A stretch of 9,878 nt of DNA, from contig DASXTS010000021.1 in NCBI GenBank assembly GCA_036505275.1, forward strand, positions 1-9,878, read 5' to 3'. The translations under genes were made by a program, and so were the position numbers. Below the pieces are notes generated by a model, which did not search any database, had not been told where the DNA came from, and was given only the letters and a program-made list of their open reading frames with translations. Shown piece by piece: positions 7,265 through 9,878 of this stretch; position 1 is the first letter of the stretch, and the number at the start of each line of letters is the position of its first letter. Source of the DNA: DASXTS01 sp036505275 (GTDB lineage: Bacteria; Actinomycetota; Actinomycetes; Mycobacteriales; Pseudonocardiaceae).

Positions 7265-9127
7265 ATGCTGCGGGTGGCCGTCGACTTCGGCACGTCGAGC
7301 ACCTGCTCGGCGGTCTCCGTCGACGGCCGGGCGCCACAGGTCGTGGTGGTGGACGGGGCGCCGATCATGCCGTCCACGGTGTACGCCGCGAGCGACGGGA
7401 CCCTCTTCGTCGGGCACGAGGCCGACCGGCAGGCCGCGGTGGACCCGTCGAGGTACGAGCCGCACCCCAAGCGCCGCATCGACGAGCCCGAGCTGCTGCT
7501 CGGCGACGCCGTGCTGCCGGTCGTCGGCATCATCGGGGTCGTGCTGCGGCGCGCGCTGCAGGAGGCCAGGGAGCTGGCCGGCGGTGCGCCGGTCGACCAG
7601 CTCGTGCTCACTCATCCGGCGGACTGGGGCGCGGCGCGCACCCAGAAGCTGCGCCGCAGCGCGCACGGGCTGGCCGCCGACCTGGTGCTGGTGCCGGAGC
7701 CGGTCGCCGCCGCGGTGTTTCACGCCAGGGCGCACGCCGTACCCGAGGGCGGCTGCCTCGCCGTGCTCGACGTGGGCGGTGGCACCGTGGACGCCTCGGT
7801 GGTCCGCCGCGCCGGCCCCGGTTTCCACGTGCTCAGCACCCGCGGCGACCCGAACTTCGGCGGCGCGGACATCGACCAGGCGCTGCTGGAGCACATCGGC
7901 GGGCAGGTCGATGCGTCCGACCCGCAGGCGTGGCGCCGGCTGGTCGACGGCCGGGAGCTTGCCGACCGCCGGCGCCGCCGGGTGCTGCGCCTGGACGTCC
8001 GCGGCGCGAAGGAGACCCTGTCCCGGCACGCCTTCACCGACGTGCCGATGCCGCCGCCGTTTCCGGATGCCCACCTCACCCGCGAGGATCTGGAGGGGCT
8101 GATCGCCGCGCCGGTGCAGCGCACGGTCACGCTGCTGGCCGGCACCATCGCGGACGCGGGCCTGCGGCCGGAGCAGCTCGCCGGGATCTTCCTCGTCGGC
8201 GGTTCCTCCCGGATTCCCATGGTGTCCCGCTTGGTGCTCGAGCGGCTCGGCGTGCTGCCGGTGACGCTCGACCAGCCCGAGACGGTGGTGGCCCGCGGCG
8301 CACTGCATGCCGTAGAGGCGGCCGACCGGCGGGCTGCGGCAGACCGGCGGGCTGCGGCAGACCGGCGGGCTGCGGTAGGCCGGCCTGCCGCGGCAGACCG
8401 GCGGGCTGCGGCAGACCCGCCGGCCGCGCCACGCCAGCTCGCCCTGCCCCATCCCGCAGCGCCGCATCCCGCCGCAAGTGCCGCGTGGCCGCGGGTCGTT
8501 CTCCCGGCCCAGTCACCGGCACCACCGCCCCGCCTCACAGCTCTTGGCACCCGCGCTCGGAGCCGGGCCCGGTGGCTGGTCGTCGGCGCCGTGCTCGTCA
8601 CCATGGTGGCCGTCGGTGTCACCCTGGCGGCGCTGCTCGCCGGGCAGGGCCTGAGCGACCGGCAGATCGCGGAGAACCACTACCGCTTCGCCGTCCCGGA
8701 CGGCTGGCAGCGCCGCGGCGCCGGCCAGGACAGCAACCGGCTGGACCTCGCCCCCGCGGACCGCACCGGCCAGGCGGACCGGATCTTCATCGTCGAGTCG
8801 GAGCTGACCTACGACGCGGGCGGCGACGCCGCTCGCGATCGCGCCGTCGCCGAGCTGCGCACCCAGTACGACGACAGGCGCGCCGGCACCACGCCGCCGC
8901 CGGTGGACGGCTTCGACCCATCGGCCTCGTTCGCCGGCCGCGACGTCCTGCACTACACCGAGCGCGTAACCGCCGGCACCGTCGACTGGTATGTGCTCTT
9001 CACCGGTCGCTACCAGGTCAGCGTTGGCTGCCAGCATGACGACGCGGACGATGCCGGGGCCGAACGGGTCCGCACAGCCTGTGAACGGGTGGTATCAACC
9101 ATCTCGATCCTGCCAGGTGGGAAGTGA
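7265..9127 (+). CDS. Membrane-anchored Hsp70-like protein with C-terminal Rv3446c-type T7SS-associated domain
   Basis: This 620-residue protein combines a cytosolic Hsp70/actin-fold ATPase with an extracytoplasmic domain. The ATPase carries phosphate-1 motif DFGTSST (7-13), phosphate-2 motif DVGGGTVD (169-176) and adenosine motif GGSSRIP (312-318). No Hsp70 substrate-binding domain follows. Instead there is a low-complexity Ala/Pro/Arg linker (about 353-435) containing a tandem repeat. One membrane helix (437-460) comes next, then an exported domain of about 160 residues containing HYRFAVPDGW, a VDWYVLF segment and SVGCQ. C589 and C606 could form a disulphide. This tail resembles the actinobacterial T7SS-associated Rv3446c family, and the gene follows eccC as Rv3446c follows eccC4. 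M. tuberculosis Rv3446c is shorter (about 400 residues). I chose ATG 7265 because Hsp70 proteins begin a few residues before the phosphate-1 motif. A GTG at 7169 would add 32 atypical residues. A role as a nucleotide-dependent accessory of the secretion complex is inferred. Confidence 0.87.
   Translation: MLRVAVDFGTSSTCSAVSVDGRAPQVVVVDGAPIMPSTVYAASDGTLFVGHEADRQAAVDPSRYEPHPKRRIDEPELLLGDAVLPVVGIIGVVLRRALQEARELAGGAPVDQLVLTHPADWGAARTQKLRRSAHGLAADLVLVPEPVAAAVFHARAHAVPEGGCLAVLDVGGGTVDASVVRRAGPGFHVLSTRGDPNFGGADIDQALLEHIGGQVDASDPQAWRRLVDGRELADRRRRRVLRLDVRGAKETLSRHAFTDVPMPPPFPDAHLTREDLEGLIAAPVQRTVTLLAGTIADAGLRPEQLAGIFLVGGSSRIPMVSRLVLERLGVLPVTLDQPETVVARGALHAVEAADRRAAADRRAAADRRAAVGRPAAADRRAAADPPAAPRQLALPHPAAPHPAASAAWPRVVLPAQSPAPPPRLTALGTRARSRARWLVVGAVLVTMVAVGVTLAALLAGQGLSDRQIAENHYRFAVPDGWQRRGAGQDSNRLDLAPADRTGQADRIFIVESELTYDAGGDAARDRAVAELRTQYDDRRAGTTPPPVDGFDPSASFAGRDVLHYTERVTAGTVDWYVLFTGRYQVSVGCQHDDADDAGAERVRTACERVVSTISILPGGK
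8321..8428 (+). repeat. Six-copy 18-bp in-frame tandem repeat (ADRRAA) in the Hsp70-like linker
   Basis: Six consecutive 18-bp units begin at 8321, 8339, 8357, 8375, 8393 and 8411. They encode ADRRAA three times, then VGRPAA, ADRRAA and ADPPAA. Units 2, 3 and 5 are identical in DNA, and unit 1 differs from them only at its third base. This suggests recent slippage or unequal exchange. The reading frame is kept, so the repeat changes linker length without breaking the protein. Confidence 0.93.
8372..8391. repeat. 20-bp near-perfect palindrome in the diverged repeat unit
   Basis: The stretch centred in the fourth repeat unit reads as an inverted repeat with a single non-complementary pair. Its core AGGCCGGCCT (8377-8386) is a perfect palindrome. 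It could extrude or stall polymerase within the repeat tract. Confidence 0.6.
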
Positions 9128-9156
9128 CTCCCCAATCGATCATGCCGGACCGCGAC

Positions 9157-9168
9157 ACGGGATCCCGT
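9157..9168. repeat. 12-bp perfect palindrome downstream of the Hsp70-like gene
   Basis: ACGGGATCCCGT is fully self-complementary without a spacer and begins 30 nt after the stop codon. The 8-bp direct repeat ATCGATCA lies on either side of it. It may be an operator-like dyad or part of a weak terminator; chance cannot be excluded. Confidence 0.45.
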
Positions 9169-9345
9169 CATCGATCAGTCCCGATGCCACGGCTGAGCAC
9201 GTCGAGCCCGCCAGGTTGCGTTCAAAGCTCAGCTTGGGACGGGAGTGGGGATCCGGTCTCGGTGTTCGGCCGGCGGTTTTCGGGGTGGTCGGGGACGTTG
9301 AGCCGGGACGCGCCATACTGGGGTCGTTCTTTCATCCGGTGGCAA

Positions 9346-9370
9346 GTTGACGCCCGTGGAGGGCGTCGAC
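9346..9370 (+). terminator. Short stem-loop, possible terminator or structural element
   Basis: GACGCCC (9349-9355) and GGGCGTC (9361-9367) pair perfectly around the 5-nt loop GTGGA. Three further pairs outside, one a G-T wobble, extend the stem to ten. No T-tract follows. It lies too far from the upstream stop (more than 200 nt) to be an ordinary terminator of that gene, so its role is open. Confidence 0.35.
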
Positions 9371-9457
9371 GCGGCAGCACGTAGCAGCGTGCGTGTCCCG
9401 CCACCGCCGGCAAACTTCGCAAAACAAGTATTCCCACCCACGGCGCACAACCCGAGA

Positions 9458-9480
9458 CTGTCGGTGCACCGCGGTAGCGT
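9458..9480 (+). promoter_or_regulatory. RecA-independent DNA-damage (PafBC/RecA-NDp type) promoter of the 13E12-type gene
   Basis: CTGTCGGTG (9458-9466), an 8-nt spacer and TAGCGT (9475-9480) match the mycobacterial RecA-NDp consensus tTGTCRGTG-N8-TAnnnT at every position except the weakly conserved first base. The -10 ends 7 nt before the ATG at 9488, and there is no Shine-Dalgarno site, so the transcript is probably leaderless. In mycobacteria this promoter class is activated by PafBC after DNA damage. To my recollection, 13E12-family genes are among its known members. Confidence 0.75.
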
Positions 9481-9487
9481 TTGGACC

Positions 9488-9878
9488 ATGACGAGGGAGG
9501 TTCGGCAGCTCGGCGAGCGAATGCGGGAACTGCACCAGCAGATCGCTCAACTGCAGGCCGAACTCGCCCACTGTGTCGGCGAATTCGACACCGCCCAGGG
9601 CTACGAACTGGACGCCTACCGCTCCACCCAGGCCTGGCTGCGGTACGAGCTGCGCATGCACCCACGCGACGCCTCCCAACTGGTCGGCATCGCCCGGCAA
9701 TTGCGCGCGCTGCCCGCGGTGGACGCGGCGTTCAGCACCGGGCGGATCTCGCAAGCCCATGTGGCGGTGATCGCCCGCACCGCCCGGCAGGTCGGCACCG
9801 AGCAGGTCGCCGCCTCCGAGCAAACGTTGGTGGACGTGGCCAGCACCCACGATCCGGACAAGCTGCGCATCACCACCC
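9488..9878 (+). CDS. DUF222 / 13E12 repeat-family protein, N-terminal part (runs off right edge)
   Basis: The first 130 residues resemble the DUF222 domain of the actinobacterial 13E12 (REP13E12) family. Full-length members usually continue into an HNH endonuclease motif, which here would lie beyond the window. A short coiled-coil-like helix (about 2-31, REVRQLGERMRELHQQIAQL) comes first. Family-like segments follow: TQAWLRYELRMHP, then ASQLVGIARQLRALPAVDAA, then FSTGRISQAHVAVIARTA. The ATG at 9488 is the first in-frame start, lacks a Shine-Dalgarno site and is placed right for leaderless initiation from the adjacent promoter. CAA is used for 5 of 13 glutamines, whereas the upstream genes use mainly CAG, which hints at a different origin. 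The family is multicopy and often associated with mobile DNA. Its exact function is unknown, and nuclease activity is inferred from relatives. Confidence 0.82.
   Translation, partial: MTREVRQLGERMRELHQQIAQLQAELAHCVGEFDTAQGYELDAYRSTQAWLRYELRMHPRDASQLVGIARQLRALPAVDAAFSTGRISQAHVAVIARTARQVGTEQVAASEQTLVDVASTHDPDKLRITT

Larger units (their letters stand above)
9128..9487. other. Intergenic region without a convincing gene
   Basis: About 360 bp separate the Hsp70-like gene from the 13E12-type gene. Short open frames cross it on both strands, but none has a Shine-Dalgarno site or a recognisable protein motif, and I saw no WXG motif. It contains two direct copies of ATCGATCA (9135-9142, 9170-9177) flanking a palindrome. 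It also holds an 11-bp palindrome AAGCTCAGCTT (9225-9235), a short hairpin near 9346-9370 and a less GC-rich stretch around 9413-9435. A damage-type promoter lies at its right end. Confidence 0.6.

Noticed and set aside
8321..8428. CRISPR array interpretation of the regular repeat
   Set aside because: The units are contiguous with no spacers, are in frame within a coding region and show protein-level repetition. No cas genes are present.
7073..8467. 464-codon open frame on the minus strand opposite the Hsp70-like gene
   Set aside because: It overlaps the conserved Hsp70 motifs on the other strand. Its striking N-terminal repeats are only the antisense reading of the 18-bp tandem array.
9222..9665. 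147-codon minus-strand open frame across the intergenic region
   Set aside because: It runs into the antisense of the DUF222 gene, lacks a ribosome-binding site and shows no family motif.

Overview
The window is GC-rich throughout, with strong G/C preference at third codon positions. It carries a type VII secretion (ESX/T7SS) core locus, so the host is very probably a high-GC actinomycete. I cannot place it to genus.

Layout. (1) 1-1295, minus strand: the 5' part of eccD, the polytopic T7SS membrane channel gene. It runs off the left edge, with the ubiquitin-like domain and about ten membrane helices visible. (2) 1296-1512: a divergent regulatory region with a plausible eccD promoter on the minus strand. 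On the plus strand it holds a PHO-box-like pair of 11-nt direct repeats and an overlapping 9-bp dyad. (3) 1513-3048, plus: a secreted DUF839/PhoX-like protein, closed off by a perfect 12-bp hairpin. (4) 3175-7167, plus: eccC, the fused three-ATPase FtsK/SpoIIIE-type motor of the secretion system. (5) 7265-9127, plus: an Hsp70-like protein with a repeat-rich linker, one membrane helix and an extracytoplasmic C-terminal domain of the Rv3446c (T7SS-associated) kind. (6) 9128-9487: about 360 bp without a convincing gene. (7) 9488 to the right edge, plus: the N-terminal part of a DUF222/13E12-family gene. In full-length family members this region usually precedes an HNH endonuclease domain. A close match to the mycobacterial RecA-independent DNA-damage (PafBC) promoter lies directly upstream.

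The divergent eccD/eccC pair followed by an Rv3446c-type gene reproduces the order of the mycobacterial ESX-4 locus. Two things differ. A putative phosphate-regulated secreted protein gene sits between the divergent pair. The small WXG100 genes (esxU/esxT) that follow Rv3446c in Mycobacterium tuberculosis are not seen, and a putatively damage-inducible 13E12-type gene occupies that place.

Working together, EccD would form the membrane pore and EccC would recognise and power export of substrates. The Hsp70-like protein could link cytosolic nucleotide binding to the cell-surface side of the complex. The PhoX-like protein appears to be a separate, self-terminated transcription unit, and its own signal peptide suggests Sec export rather than T7SS export.
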